Source: Platerodrilus igneus (Eukaryota; Arthropoda; Insecta; Coleoptera; Lycidae). Taken from it: a stretch of DNA of 64,000 nt. A program made the position numbers and the translations under genes. Below are positions 36,349 through 48,663 of this stretch, one piece after another (the first letter of the stretch is position 1; every line of letters starts with the position of its first letter). Location of the stretch: positions 310,001 through 374,000 of the forward strand of contig JARFIW010001366.1 of the NCBI GenBank assembly GCA_036346225.1, read 5' to 3'. A model generated the notes under the pieces. The model was given only the letters and a program-made list of their open reading frames with translations, was not told the origin of the DNA and did no database searches.

Positions 36349-37104
36349 ACGGTTTAGAAATCAAGTAAAAGACTTTAGAAACTACCTAGAAGCAGATATA
36401 AACATTGACCACAACATCGTAATTATGAAGGCCGCACATAAATTAAAAAATTTGAAAAAAAGAAACAAAAAAAGGCACTTTGACTTAAAGAAACTAAAAG
36501 ATAAAGATATTCAACAAATATTCGAAAAAATTCAAATGAATTGCTAAAAGATATCGGGAAAATATCTGATACTAAGGAAGTAGAAACAGAATGGAATAAC
36601 ATTAAATCCAGCCTAGACATGGCGGGCAGAGATATTCTGGGGTATACACAAAAAGAAAATACTAAACCATGGACAACAAAGGATATCCTGAATTTAATAG
36701 AAGAAAGAAAAAGGTACAAAAATAAATCAAATGAAACAGGAAAACAGAAATACGAAGTCATAAAATGGGAAATTATTCGCAAATGCAGGAAAGCTAAAGA
36801 ACAATGGATTGATGAAAAATGCAAAGAGATACAAACTAAGATGGAAATAGGAAGGACAGACGACGCATACAAACTAATTAGAATCAATTTTAGGGATATA
36901 AAACCGTATAGCAAAAATATAAGGAATGCAGTAGAAAACAACATTATAGAAAATGTAGAGAAAGTGGGTAGATAGCAAGAATATATAGGGAATTTATATG
37001 CAGAAGAGGAACTATCTGCATTAGAACAGGAATCAGAAATTGAAAATTATAACTTGGGATATCCTATACTTAGAAACGAGTTTGAATTAGCATTAAAGGG
37101 TTTG
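36349..37104 (+). pseudogene. RTE fragment, endonuclease end and linker, copy 1
   Basis: It begins with RFRNQVKD, NIDHNIV (end of the APE endonuclease) and continues through the linker (KPWTTKDILNLIEERKRYK, DIKPYSKNIRNA) to FELALKGL. It is then cut by the tandem-duplication junction at 37,104. The start at 36,349 is abrupt, as for a 5'-truncated insertion. A frameshift near 36,540 and a stop near 36,975 break it. Confidence 0.8.
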
Positions 37105-38301
37105 GAAACTGCAGAAGTTGATGTTGAAGAGATGGAAATAATAGATAAAACTAATGAAATTAGTTTAATTGCAGGTGTTGAATAGGAGATAAAGGAACTT
37201 TCTATGAATGCAGCTCTTAAAAATGAAATAAATAAAGGCAGTAAAATATTAAATAATGATGAAATATTTTAGACGGTTCAACTTAATGATTCGTTTGGGA
37301 TAATTGCGATTAGAGAATCAGATCAATATTTTAAATGGCGTATGTATAAATATGAAGGAGTAGCGTTTGGTTGGTAGAAACATTCATTTAAATATGTGGA
37401 TGTAAGAAAGAATTAGAAGCGCAGCAAAAAGAAAGAAAATAGTGAAGTGAAAGAGGCTGATGAAGTTAGAAGTATATGTGTGAAATGCTTTGAGAGAGAA
37501 TTTGAAAATAATGTAGATGAGGGATCCATTGTTGTTAAACATCCAGGTAAAATTAAGAATAAAATAGAATCATTATTAAAAGAAGGAAGGTTTGAGCAAA
37601 ATGTACTTTGGTAACTGCTGTGTGAAACGAGGATTTTAAATATAAAAAATCTTGCAAGCTGATTTGACGTTAATTTAAAATAAAAAGATATTTAATTACG
37701 AACTAGAGGTGCGCTTTTGTGGATTCTGCAAGTATTAGTTCTAGATTTATTTTTAACTGACATAAAATTTCTCATTTAGTTAAAATAGAATAAGTTCCAA
37801 TCATTTTATTTTTGTAAAGATCTCTACCAAGAACGTGTGTGTTCAGTGTTCGAAACATTCTGACTTTCAAATAGATTATCTGTCAAAGATTTTTTTGGCC
37901 AAACAAACCTTACAAGCTTGGGAATAAACAAAGTCAGGTAAAATATCCCTTAGAAAAAAATCAGTTCTGTAAGTTTAAGATAGGAAAGGAACATTTTATA
38001 GTTAAGTAAATAAATATTTGTTGAAAATATTTTTATGTTTGAAAGAAACCATGTTGTAAATGTTCTTTTGTATGAGAGGAGATGTTTCATACTGTATAAA
38101 TGCTTTGTGATATTGCCGTGTTTGATTTTATTTTTGAAAACTTTCGTTTCCGTTGAGCTATCCAGGCAAAGGTAGAAAGGAAGGTAAGTCAACAATTTCA
38201 AGTTATACAATTTGCTGTATCTGTATCACAGCACCCTTTTAGCGGCGCACCAAAGCAGGGCGTTGTCACAGCACCCTTTCAGCGGCGCCTCAACGTGCGG
38301 C
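37105..38301 (+). repeat. Second copy of gypsy pol tail and LTR
   Basis: This duplicates 32,819-34,016, including the FGL-type RT island (about 37,285-37,370) and the LTR (37,587-38,301). One coding difference is TTTGGTTTG (33,080) against TTTGGTTGG here. Confidence 0.85.
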
Positions 38302-38699
38302 TAGTAGATAAAAGTTTGCATTCTCTGAAACTATACGGATGCAACTTCTACATAACTGTTCGTTGCCCTATCATCTAAGCAGACTAACTGGCGCCACGCT
38401 CTGTTGCCATTTAGCGGATGTAAAGATGATAACATAATGAAATATTACGTATATTAAAATATATTCTGTGGCGCCCTTGACGGAAAATCGCTAGACTAAA
38501 ACTATACGATTCCTGTACATTTTCCTATCAATTTTAAAGCCACTTTGCGTTTCTTAAATATTTAAAATAGAAATTTGTACACAAACTCATTTACTTTGAT
38601 GTATTCCAAATCTTACCAATTTAGGTCTTCTTCCATATAAATATCTTAGCCAAAGAAATTCCATGTCAATAACGCCAAAAAGTTAAAAGGTTTATCTTT

Positions 38700-38769
<70 letters not shown>

Positions 38770-40650
38770 TGCTAACAATTCTGCGTCCTTACAAAGTTGA
38801 TACGTTTTTGCGTCCACCAGAAATAGCGGAAATAGGTCATTACATATGTGGAGTATATTGTTGTTTATTTCTTGAAGAAGCCCAAAATCACAAAAACATT
38901 GTAAAATAGTTAAATATATAGATATACACTATTTTGTATTTTCCTATCATTGTAGAATCCTTTCAAAGCCATTTAATTTTGCATCCGTCGTATATATTCG
39001 TTTCATTTAACATTAAATCTAGTATCAAATTTGCTTCCTGCAACGTTGTCAATAACTCTTTGAAGTAACAGAGATGAAACATACAATTAATGCTTTAAGA
39101 GAGACTAAGATATGAGTAACTGGACATTCTACATTTAATCGTTTGTTTTTCTGTTGCCTGGCGACTTCAAACGTTCCAGTAGTATTATTATCAGATGGTA
39201 AGTGAATACACTTACAACATCAATACTCGACCGCTTTCTGATGATATTAATACTACCGTCTCTCAAAGTGCTGCGTACGCATTATAATATAATCTACTTT
39301 GTGTCGATGCGCTGTTAAATTAAAACGTGCATGCATTCCCAATGTTTTATAAATTACATCAGGATGTAACTTTAAATGTTACTTTAAATTATTATCATAG
39401 CTTTCCATGATCAAGAAGTGGTTTAGATTTCAAATTTGATGACCTTTTTTTTAATACAAAACGTTAATTTTATTAATTCTAGAAAGGTTGGTAGTTTTTA
39501 CATCTTATCGATACGCTTGTGTAAATCAAGACGTTAATACGGTTTATTTTGGTGCAGGCGTCAGAAAATAAATGTTCGATAAATTTATTTTAATTTATTT
39601 TGCTTTTGCATACGCTAATTGATTTTATTGGTGTGATGATTATGTAAGCAGAAACGATCTTCCACTTCGTGAAATTACTAAAAGAATAGTTCCGGTTTGT
39701 AAAAAACATGAAACATGATCACCATTTTTCTATGAAACCACTTAAAAAATTCTATTTTCAATTCTTTACCAATGTTTGAAGAAATTTGAAACATACATAC
39801 AAATTATTAAAAAAGCTGCATTCTTTCGTGGTGTTAATTGACTAATAGAGCTGCGTTTAAATGTGCGGACGCCGCCGTTTCCGACAATAAGCCAAAAATG
39901 AAAATAAAAGGAAATCTTTGGAACACGTTTAAAGCGCACCGCCAAATATTTTAAAGAAAGTCTCTTGTACACTTTAACAAAAGATGCTGAAGAGATTATG
40001 GGCTAGGAAAATCTTTAACTTGAAATACAATTTTTTTTTGGTTATTGTAAAAAGAATTTCCTCGTCAGTACAATATTTGGTCATTCCTATGTTCGTTTAG
40101 ATGCATAAAGCGTTCTCGTATAGTTTATTGACATATTTGCATTAAAATGTCTACAAAATGGTTTAAGGTGGGGGTATGTAAAGCTAATTATGGTTTATAG
40201 TATGTATGTTTATTGTACGATCTGGGAAAGATGCTCTAATGGAACATAGTAATTAATGACAGCCTACCTTACACTAAAATTTCAAAACTTAATCACTTTA
40301 CAATACAACTTCGTTGGTGCGAAAATGTGCAAAAGGCTTTGTGTGCATCACCTGAACTTATTTAAATACAATACTCAAAAGTAGTTCTGAGAAACAGATT
40401 TTTTGTTTTTTTCAGGGCAATATCCAGTTTTCGTTAGCCCATTCTTTACTTCTGCCTGAACTCTAAGATGATTTTACTATTATGATATAATTCGATTTAT
40501 TTGAAAGAATACTGAAGATATTGTTCCAGAACCAGCAATAAGAGAAGGATTGAGAAACATAAATCCTGACCGTTTACAAAATCGTTAAATGTACCACCAA
40601 AATAAGATGTTTGTGATGTAGGTATCTTCCTTTATGTTGTGTGTTAGACA
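38302..40650. other. Unassigned DNA of the duplicated unit, copy 2
   Basis: This is a copy of 34,017-36,348 with a longer (AT)n tract at about 38,704-38,767. From 38,768 rightwards it is also the left arm of the palindrome. Confidence 0.5.
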
Positions 40651-42567
40651 ACGGTTTAGAAATCAAGTAAAAGACTTTAGAAACTACCTAGAAGCAGATA
40701 TAAACATTGACCACAACATCGTAATTATGAAGGCCGCACATAAATTAAAAATTTGAAAAAAGAAACAAAAAGGCACTTTGACTTAAAGAAACTAAAAGAT
40801 AAAGATATTCAACAAATATTCGAAAAATTCAAATGAATTGCTAAAGATATCGGGAAAATATCTGATACTAAGGAAGTAGAAACAGAATGGAATAACATTA
40901 AATCCAGCCTAGACATGGCGGGCAGAGATATTCTGGGGTATACACAAAAAGAAAATGCCAAACCATGGACAACAAAGGATATCCTGAATTTAATAGAAGA
41001 AAGAAAAAGGTACAAAAATAAATCAAATGAAACAGGAAAACAGAAATACGAAGTCATAAAATGGGAAATTATTCGCAAATGCAGGAAAGCTAAAGAACAA
41101 TGGATTGATGAAAAATGCAAAGAGATACAAACTAAGATGGAAATAGGAAAGACAGACGACGCATACAAACTAATTAGAATCAATTTTAGGGATATAAAAC
41201 CGTATAGCAAAAATATAAGGAATGCAGTAGAAAACAACATTATAGAAAATGTAGAGAAAGTGGGTAGATAGCAAGAATATATAGGGAATTTATATGCAGA
41301 AGAGGAACTATCTGCATTAGAACAGGAATCAGAAATTGAAAATTATAACTTGGGATATCCTATACTTAGAAACGAGTTTGAATTAGCATTAAAGGGTTTG
41401 AAAAATGGTAAGGCTTCGGGTACAGATAAGGTGCAAGCAGAAACTCTAAAAGCCGCTGGACAAGCAGTAACTGAACGTCTCTTCCAACTTGTAAGCTATA
41501 TGTATGAGACAGGCGAGATACCAAAAGAATTCAAACGTAACATCATATAACCATACCAAAAAAGAAAGGCGCGGATAGAAGTGAAAATTTTTGAACAATA
41601 TTTTTGACAGAACACGTATCATAAATATTAACTAGAATTGTACAAGGGCGAATAGAAAACGAGCTAGATAAATACTATGAGAAGCCAATTCGGGTTTAGG
41701 CAAAACAGAGGAACACGGGAGGCTATTTTAGCTATGAGAGTGATGATGGAAAAAACAATAGAAAAGGGGGAAATGTGTGGGCTAGCTCAGAATAGAAATC
41801 AATGGAGATACACACCCAACCAGTCCCAAGATAGATAAATTAATGACGAAAAAGTAACTGTACTTAAACATGATGATTATTATAACCAACTACAAGTATT
41901 GGTTTGGCAATATTCTCGAATAATGTTAATTGTGTGCAAGGATTTACTGGAAAACTATTAATTCGGCAAATGTCTAAGTGTTGGGAGATCTTCGCAGCCA
42001 TGGCTGCTTAATCCCCTTCACTGAATCTTGGTGAAATAGGGCATAAAATTAGAAAACAATAGAAGGGGAACCGAGCTGTATACAGGCTGTGTGAGAATTT
42101 CAGGGAACTGTGTAGGCTAGCTAAGAATATAAATAAGTGCAGGTACGTGTCCAACCAGTTTTGAGACGGAAACCTAATAACGAAAAAATAAGGGCAGGTA
42201 AATCTGATGATTATTATAAACAACTACAGGTGTTGGTTGTGAAATATCTGCAACTAATGTTGACTGTGCGAAAAGATATATTGGAAAAAATGTTAAATTG
42301 GTAAATGTTCTAGTGCTAGGAGAACTTGGCAGCGACAGGCTACTTACCACTCTTCACAACTACTGAATGTCGGAGGAATAGGGTAATAATTGTAAAACAA
42401 TTGAAGGAAACCGAACTGCATCTAACAAGAAAGAACAGCGCCTATAATGAAAGACAACAAACATATAAACAAGAAAGAAATTGTTGAAAGCATATGTGTG
42501 GAGCACACCACAGTATGCCTATGAAATACGGACAGTAGAAAAAGTAGACAGAAAAACGGTAGCAACC
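40651..42567 (+). pseudogene. Internally deleted RTE with duplicated 3' tail
   Basis: It holds the endonuclease end and linker as at 36,349, then GLKNGKASGTDKV, YMYETGEIPKEFKRN and the start of RT (FGFRQNRGTREAIL, near 41,690). At about 41,770 the sequence jumps from MEKTIEKGE straight to the terminal LAQNRNQWRY codons. The RT palm and thumb are therefore deleted. Two successive tail units follow (about 41,850-42,110 and 42,110-42,370), then another C-terminal scrap (to 42,567). The same structure is inverted at 44,823-46,739. Confidence 0.8.
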
Positions 42568-43790
42568 GTTGCTAGTAAATATTTTTGTATTAAATTATAG
42601 GATTGCATGTGACAATTTAAAATCTTTTACATCGGACTGTTTACGAACTACAATTTCTTTCAATGTAGGGATTACTTTCACCCTCAAAGCTGGCTTTCAC
42701 GCCCCGTTACGTGTGTTTATTTTTGTAATAGTGTGTTGGATGATTTCATGTTAAAACTATAAAAATTTGTAACCAGATACAATTTATTTAGTTTAGGGGT
42801 TGTTTCCACCCCAAGACTGGCTTTGGCTCGCCATTGCTAGTGGATGATTATTTTATAGACTCTTAAACAGTGCATGCGAAAATTTTTAAATTCTTCTAAC
42901 GAGTTGTTTAGGAGCTTAACATCTTTTTAGCATAGAGGTTGCTGCCGCCCTCTAGACTGACTTTGGTGCAACGTTGCTGACTGATGATTTGTAATGTACT
43001 ATCAGAGAATTGTATAAAAATCTTTAAAAATTTTTATCCCGTTATTTACGAGCTACAATTTTTGTAATAAACGGGTTGCTGCCACCCCAAGACTGGTTTT
43101 AATGCACCGTTGCTAGTAAATATTTTTGTATTAAATTATAGGATTGCATGTGACAATTTAAAATCTTTTACATCGGACTGTTTACGAACTACAATTTCTT
43201 TCAATGTAGGGGTTACTTTCACCCTCAAAGCTGGCTTTCACGCCCCGTTACATGTGTTTATTTTTGTAATAGTGTGTTGGATGATTTCATGTTAAAACTA
43301 TAAAAATTTGTAACCAGATACAATTTATTTAGTTTAGGGGTTGTTTCCACCCCAAGACTGGCTTTGGCTCGCCATTGCTAGTGGATGATTATTTTATAGA
43401 CTATTAAACAGTGCATGCGAAAATTTTTAAATTCTTCTAACGAGTTGTTTAGGAGCTTAACATTTTTTTAGCATAGGGGTAGCTGCCGCCCTCTAGACTG
43501 ACTTTGGTGCAACGTTGCTGACTGATGATTTGTAATGTACTATCAGAGAATTGTATAAAAATCTTTAAAAATTTTTATCCCGTTATTTACGAGCTACAAT
43601 TTTTGTAATATAGGGGTTGCTGCCACCCCAAGACTGGCTTTTGTGAACCTTTTGTTGATATATATTTCTATTATAAACAATTGGAGCATTAGATGCAAAC
43701 GTTTTGAATATTTTCTATTGCGTTATTTATGAGTTATAATTTATTCAGTGTAAGGGTGAAACTATTCCTTAAGTATGATAAGGGAGAATT
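42568..43790 (+). repeat. Satellite with a 541-bp four-monomer higher-order repeat
   Basis: GTTGCTAGTAAAT occurs at 42,568 and 43,109, exactly 541 bp apart. Inside each 541-bp unit, related monomers start at about 42,568, 42,706, 42,833 and 42,973 (lengths about 138, 127, 140 and 136). Each contains a TGCAT...AATTT(A) part, a TTTACGA(A/G)CTACAATTT part and a CACCC..AGACTGGCTTT part. The monomers are clearly diverged from each other, while the 541-bp units are nearly identical, the usual higher-order pattern. A degenerate monomer extends to about 43,790. Confidence 0.85.
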
Positions 43791-44149
43791 ATGTGCAAAA
43801 TTATAAGTACCGATGTAGTCAGACACAATTTGCAAAATTCGAAACCTATTTGTAAATATTTGTAATAAAATATTTAAATTATATTTTCTAAGCTTCACAA
43901 AATCGTACTAATATATATATCTTGTACTTGAGGAGATTTATTAATTTTTTTAGGTTGCAAAATCGTATAAATGATGTCCTATCATATTTCTACATGTGTA
44001 TGATGTTTTTTACTGTTTTCTAGCAACGATTTTGTGAAGCTTAGAAAATATAATTTAAATATTTTATTACAAATATTTACAAATAGGTTTCGAATTTTGC
44101 AAATTGTGTCTGACTACATCGGTACTTATAATTTTGCACATAATTCTCC

Positions 44150-44822
44150 CTTATCATACTTAAGGAATAGTTTCACCCTTACACTGAATAAATTATAACT
44201 CATAAATAACGCAATAGAAAATATTCAAAACGTTTGCATCTAATGCTCCAATTGTTTATAATAGAAATATACATCAACAAAAGGTTCACAAAAGCCAGTC
44301 TTGGGGTGGCAGCAACCTATATTACAAAAATTGTAGCTCGTAAATAACGGGATAGAAATTTTTAAAGATTTTTATACAATTCTCTGATAGTACATTACAA
44401 ATCATCAGTCAGCAACGTTGCACCAAAGTCAGTCTAGAGGGCGGCTGCTACCCCTATGCTAAAAAAATGTTAAGCTCCTAAACAACTCGTTAGAAGAATT
44501 TAAAAATTTTCGCATGCACTGTTTAAGAGTCTATAAAATAATCATCCACTAGCAATGGCGAGCCAAAGCCAGTCTTGGGGTAGAAACAACCCCTACACTA
44601 AATAAATTGTATCTGGTTACAAATTTTTATAGTTTTAACATGAAATCATCCAACACACTATTACAAAAATAAACACACGTAACGGGGCGTGAAAGCCAGC
44701 TTTGAGGGTGAAAGTAATCCCTACATTGAAAGAAATTGTAGTTCGTAAACAGTCCGATGTAAAAGATTTTAAATTGTCACATGCAATCCTATAATTTAAT
44801 ACAAAAATATTTACTAGCAACG
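44150..44822 (-). repeat. Single satellite unit in the right arm
   Basis: This stretch holds one 541-bp higher-order unit plus the degenerate monomer, inverted. It ends with the same AGCAACCG boundary to RTE sequence as at 42,560. Confidence 0.85.
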
Positions 44823-46739
44823 GTTGCTACCGTTTTTCTGTCTACTTTTTCTACTGTCCGTATTTCATAGGCATACTGTGGTGTGCTCCACATATGCTTT
44901 CAACAATTTCTTTCTTGTTTATATGTTTGTTGTCTTTCATTATAGGCGCTGTTCTTTCTTGTTAGATGCAGTTCGGTTTCCTTCAATTGTTTTACAATTA
45001 TTACCCTATTCCTCCGACATTCAGTAGTTGTGAAGAGTGGTAAGTAGCCTGTCGCTGCCAAGTTCTCCTAGCACTAGAACATTTACCAATTTAACATTTT
45101 TCCAATATATCTTTTCGCACAGTCAACATTAGTTGCAGATATTTCACAACCAACACCTGTAGTTGTTTATAATAATCATCAGATTTACCTGCCCTTATTT
45201 TTCGTTATTAGGTTTCCGTCTCAAAACTGGTTGGACACGTACCTGCACTTATTTATATTCTTAGCTAGCCTACACAGTTCCCTGAAATTCTCACACAGCC
45301 TGTATACAGCTCGGTTCCCCTTCTATTGTTTTCTAATTTTATGCCCTATTTCACCAAGATTCAGTGAAGGGGATTAAGCAGCCATGGCTGCGAAGATCTC
45401 CCAACACTTAGACATTTGCCGAATTAATAGTTTTCCAGTAAATCCTTGCACACAATTAACATTATTCGAGAATATTGCCAAACCAATACTTGTAGTTGGT
45501 TATAATAATCATCATGTTTAAGTACAGTTACTTTTTTCGTCATTAATTTATCTATCTTGGGACTGGTTGGGTGTGTATCTCCATTGATTTCTATTCTGAG
45601 CTAGCCCACACATTTCCCCCTTTTCTATTGTTTTTTCCATCATCACTCTCATAGCTAAAATAGCCTCCCGTGTTCCTCTGTTTTGCCTAAACCCGAATTG
45701 GCTTCTCATAGTATTTATCTAGCTCGTTTTTCTATTCGCCCTTGTACAATTCTAGTTAATATTTATGATACGTGTTCTGTCAAAAATATTGTTCAAAAAT
45801 TTTCACTTCTATCCGCGCCTTTCTTTTTTGGTATGGTTATATGATGTTACGTTTGAATTCTTTTGGTATCTCGCCTGTCTCATACATATAGCTTACAAGT
45901 TGGAAGAGACGTTCAGTTACTGCTTGTCCAGCGGCTTTTAGAGTTTCTGCTTGCACCTTATCTGTACCCGAAGCCTTACCATTTTTCAAACCCTTTAATG
46001 CTAATTCAAACTCGTTTCTAAGTATAGGATATCCCAAGTTATAATTTTCAATTTCTGATTCCTGTTCTAATGCAGATAGTTCCTCTTCTGCATATAAATT
46101 CCCTATATATTCTTGCTATCTACCCACTTTCTCTACATTTTCTATAATGTTGTTTTCTACTGCATTCTTATATTTTGCTATACGGTTTTATATCCCTAAA
46201 ATTGATTCTAATTAGTTTGTATGCGTCGTCTGTCTTTCCTATTTCCATCTTAGTTTGTATCTCTTTGCATTTTTCATCAATCCATTGTTCTTTAGCTTTC
46301 CTGCATTTGCGAATAATTTCCCATTTTATGACTTCGTATTTCTGTTTTCCTGTTTCATTTGATTTATTTTTGTACCTTTTTCTTTCTTCTATTAAATTCA
46401 GGATATCCTTTGTTGTCCATGGTTTGGCATTTTCTTTTTGTGTATACCCCAGAATATCTCTGCCCGCCATGTCTAGGCTGGATTTAATGTTATTCCATTC
46501 TGTTTCTACTTCCTTAGTATCAGATATTTTCCCGATATCTTTTAGCAATTCATTTGAATTTTTTCGAATATTTGTTGAATATCTTTATCTTTTAGTTTCT
46601 TTAAGTCAAAGTGCCTTTTTTTGTTTCTTTTTTTCAAATTTTTTAATTTATGTGCGGCCTTCATAATTACGATGTTGTGGTCAATGTTTATATCTGCTTC
46701 TAGGTAGTTTCTAAAGTCTTTACTTGATTTCTAAACCGT
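44823..46739 (-). pseudogene. Inverted copy of the internally deleted RTE
   Basis: It mirrors 40,651-42,567 with the same internal RT deletion and two tail units. It differs mostly by single-base indels, for example one T fewer in the AGTCTTTACTTG block near 46,715. Confidence 0.85.
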
Positions 46740-48616
46740 TGTCTAACACACAACATAAAGGAAGATACCTACATCACAAACATCTTATTTTGGTGGTACA
46801 TTTAACGATTTTGTAAACGGTCAGGGATTTATGTTTCTCAATCCCTTCTCTTATTGCTGGTTCTGGAACAATATCTTCAGTATTCTTTCAAATAAATCGA
46901 ATTATATCATAATAGTAAAATCATCTTAGAGTTCAGGCAGAAGTAAAGAATGGGCTAACGAAAACTGGATATTGCCCTGAAAAAACAAAAAAATCTGTTT
47001 CTCAGAACTACTTTTGAGTATTGTATTTAAATAAGTTCAGGTGATGCACACAAAGCCTTTTGCACATTTTCGCACCAACGAAGTTGTATTGTAAAGTGAT
47101 TAAGTTTTGAAATTTTAGTGTAAGGTAGCCTGTCATTAATTACTATGTTCCATTAGAGCATCTTTCCCAGATCGTACAATAAACATACATACTATAAACC
47201 ATAATTAGCTTTACATACCCCACCTTAAACCATTTTGTAGACATTTTAATGCAAATATGTCAATAAACTATACGAGAACGCTTTATGCATCTAAACGAAC
47301 ATAGGAATGACCAAATATTGTACTGACGAGGAAATTCTTTTTACAATAACCAAAAAATTGTATTTCAAGTTAAAGATTTTCCTAGCCCATAATCTCTTCA
47401 GCATCTTTTGTTAAAGTGTACAAGAGACTTTCTTTAAAATATTTGGCGGTGCGCTTTAAACGTGTTCCAAAGATTTCCTTTTATTTTCATTTTGGCTTAT
47501 TGTCGGAAACGGCGGCGTCCGCACATTTAAACGCAGCTCTATTAGTCAATTAACACCACGAAAGAATGCAGCTTTTTTAATAATTTGTATGTATGTTTCA
47601 AATTTCTTCAAACATTGGTAAAGAATTGAAAATAGAATTTTTAAGTGGTTTCATAGAAAATGGTGATCATGTTTCATGTTTTTACAAACCGGAACTATTC
47701 TTTAGTAATTTCACGAAGTGGAAGATCGTTTCTGCTTACATAATCATCACACCAATAAAATCAATTAGCGTATGCAAAAGCAAAATAAATTAAAATAAAT
47801 TTATCGAACATTTATTTTCTGACGCCTGCACCAAAATAAACCGTATTAACGTCTTGATTTACACAAGCGTATCGATAAGATGTAAAAACTACCAACCTTT
47901 CTAGAATTAATAAAATTAACGTTTTGTATTAAAAAAAAGGTCATCAAATTTAAAATCTAAACCACTTCTTGATCATGGAAAGCTATGATAATAATTTAAA
48001 GTAACATTTAAAGTTACATCCTGATGTAATTTATAAAACATTGGGAATGCATGCACGTTTTAATTTAACAGCGCATCGACACAAAGTAGATTATATTATA
48101 ATGCGTACGCAGCACTTTGAGAGACGGTAGTATTAATATCATCAGAAAGCGGTCGAGTATTGATGTTGTAAGTTTATTCACTTACCATCTGATAATAATA
48201 CTACTGGAACGTTTGAAGTCGCCAGGCAACAGAAAAACAAACGATTAAATGTAGAATGTCCAGTTACTCATATCTTAGTCTCTCTTAAGGCATTAATTGT
48301 ATGTTTCATCTCTGTTACTTCAAAGAGTTATTGACAACGTTGCAGGAAGCAAATTTGATACTAGATTTAATGTTAAATGAAACGAATATATACGACGGAT
48401 GCAAAATTAAATGGCTTTGAAAGGATTCTACAATGATAGGAAAATACAAAATAGTGTATATCTATATATTTAACTATTTTACAATGTTTTTGTGATTTTG
48501 GGCTTCTTCAAGAAATAAACAACAATATACTCCACATATGTAATGACCTATTTCCGCTATTTCTGGTGGACGCAAAAACGTATCAACTTTGTAAGGACGC
48601 AGAATTGTTAGCAAGA

Positions 48617-48617
<1 letters not shown>
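46740..48617. other. Unassigned DNA of the right arm
   Basis: This is the reverse complement of 38,768-40,650. No gene is recognised. Confidence 0.5.

Positions 48618-48618
<1 letters not shown>

Positions 48619-48661
<43 letters not shown>
48619..48661. repeat. (AT)n tract at the left edge of the LTR array
   Basis: About 20 AT units lie between the palindrome arm and the first LTR. A matching tract follows the last LTR at 61,183-61,230. Confidence 0.9.

Positions 48662-48663
<2 letters not shown>

Larger units (their letters stand above)
32819..41400 (+). repeat. Tandem duplication, two units of about 4,286 bp
   Basis: Unit 1 is 32,819-37,104 and unit 2 is 37,105-41,400. The offset is 4,286 bp at the start (for example GCTGATTTGACG at 33,372 and 37,658). 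Each unit holds the end of the gypsy pol, the 3' LTR, 2.3 kb of unassigned DNA with an (AT)n tract, and an RTE fragment. The junction at 37,102-37,108 lies in TTGGAAA, shared between the RTE (TTTGAAAAA at 41,398) and the pol remnant (TTGGAAACTG at 32,816). The units are nearly identical. Most differences are 1-base changes in homopolymer runs. Confidence 0.85.
38768..43906 (+). repeat. Left arm of a large inverted repeat
   Basis: The arm runs from the (AT)n tract to ...TTCACAAAATCGT at 43,906 and is mirrored at 44,026-48,617. It is about 547 bp longer than the right arm, because it has two copies of a 541-bp satellite unit where the right arm has one. It carries the unassigned DNA, the internally deleted RTE and the satellite. 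The 119-bp spacer is 43,907-44,025. Confidence 0.9.
44026..48617 (-). repeat. Right arm of the large inverted repeat
   Basis: It is the reverse complement of 38,768-43,906 minus one 541-bp satellite unit. It ends at GCAAGAT (48,617), immediately before an (AT)n tract, just as the left arm starts after one. It shares some variants with unit 1 and some with unit 2 of the tandem duplication. Confidence 0.9.

Noticed and set aside
36423..36944. 173-codon minus-strand frame over the RTE fragment
   Set aside because: It is antisense to the recognisable RTE linker. The same shadow appears at 40,809 and 46,175.
42569..43295. Three identical 61-codon frames (MLVNIFVLNYRIAC) as a conserved small protein
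   Set aside because: They are one frame of the 541-bp satellite unit, repeated at 42,569, 43,110 and 44,635.
42568..43790. CRISPR-like array of regular repeats
   Set aside because: Repeat units are 127-140 bp, diverged and without unique spacers, in a eukaryotic context. This is a satellite.
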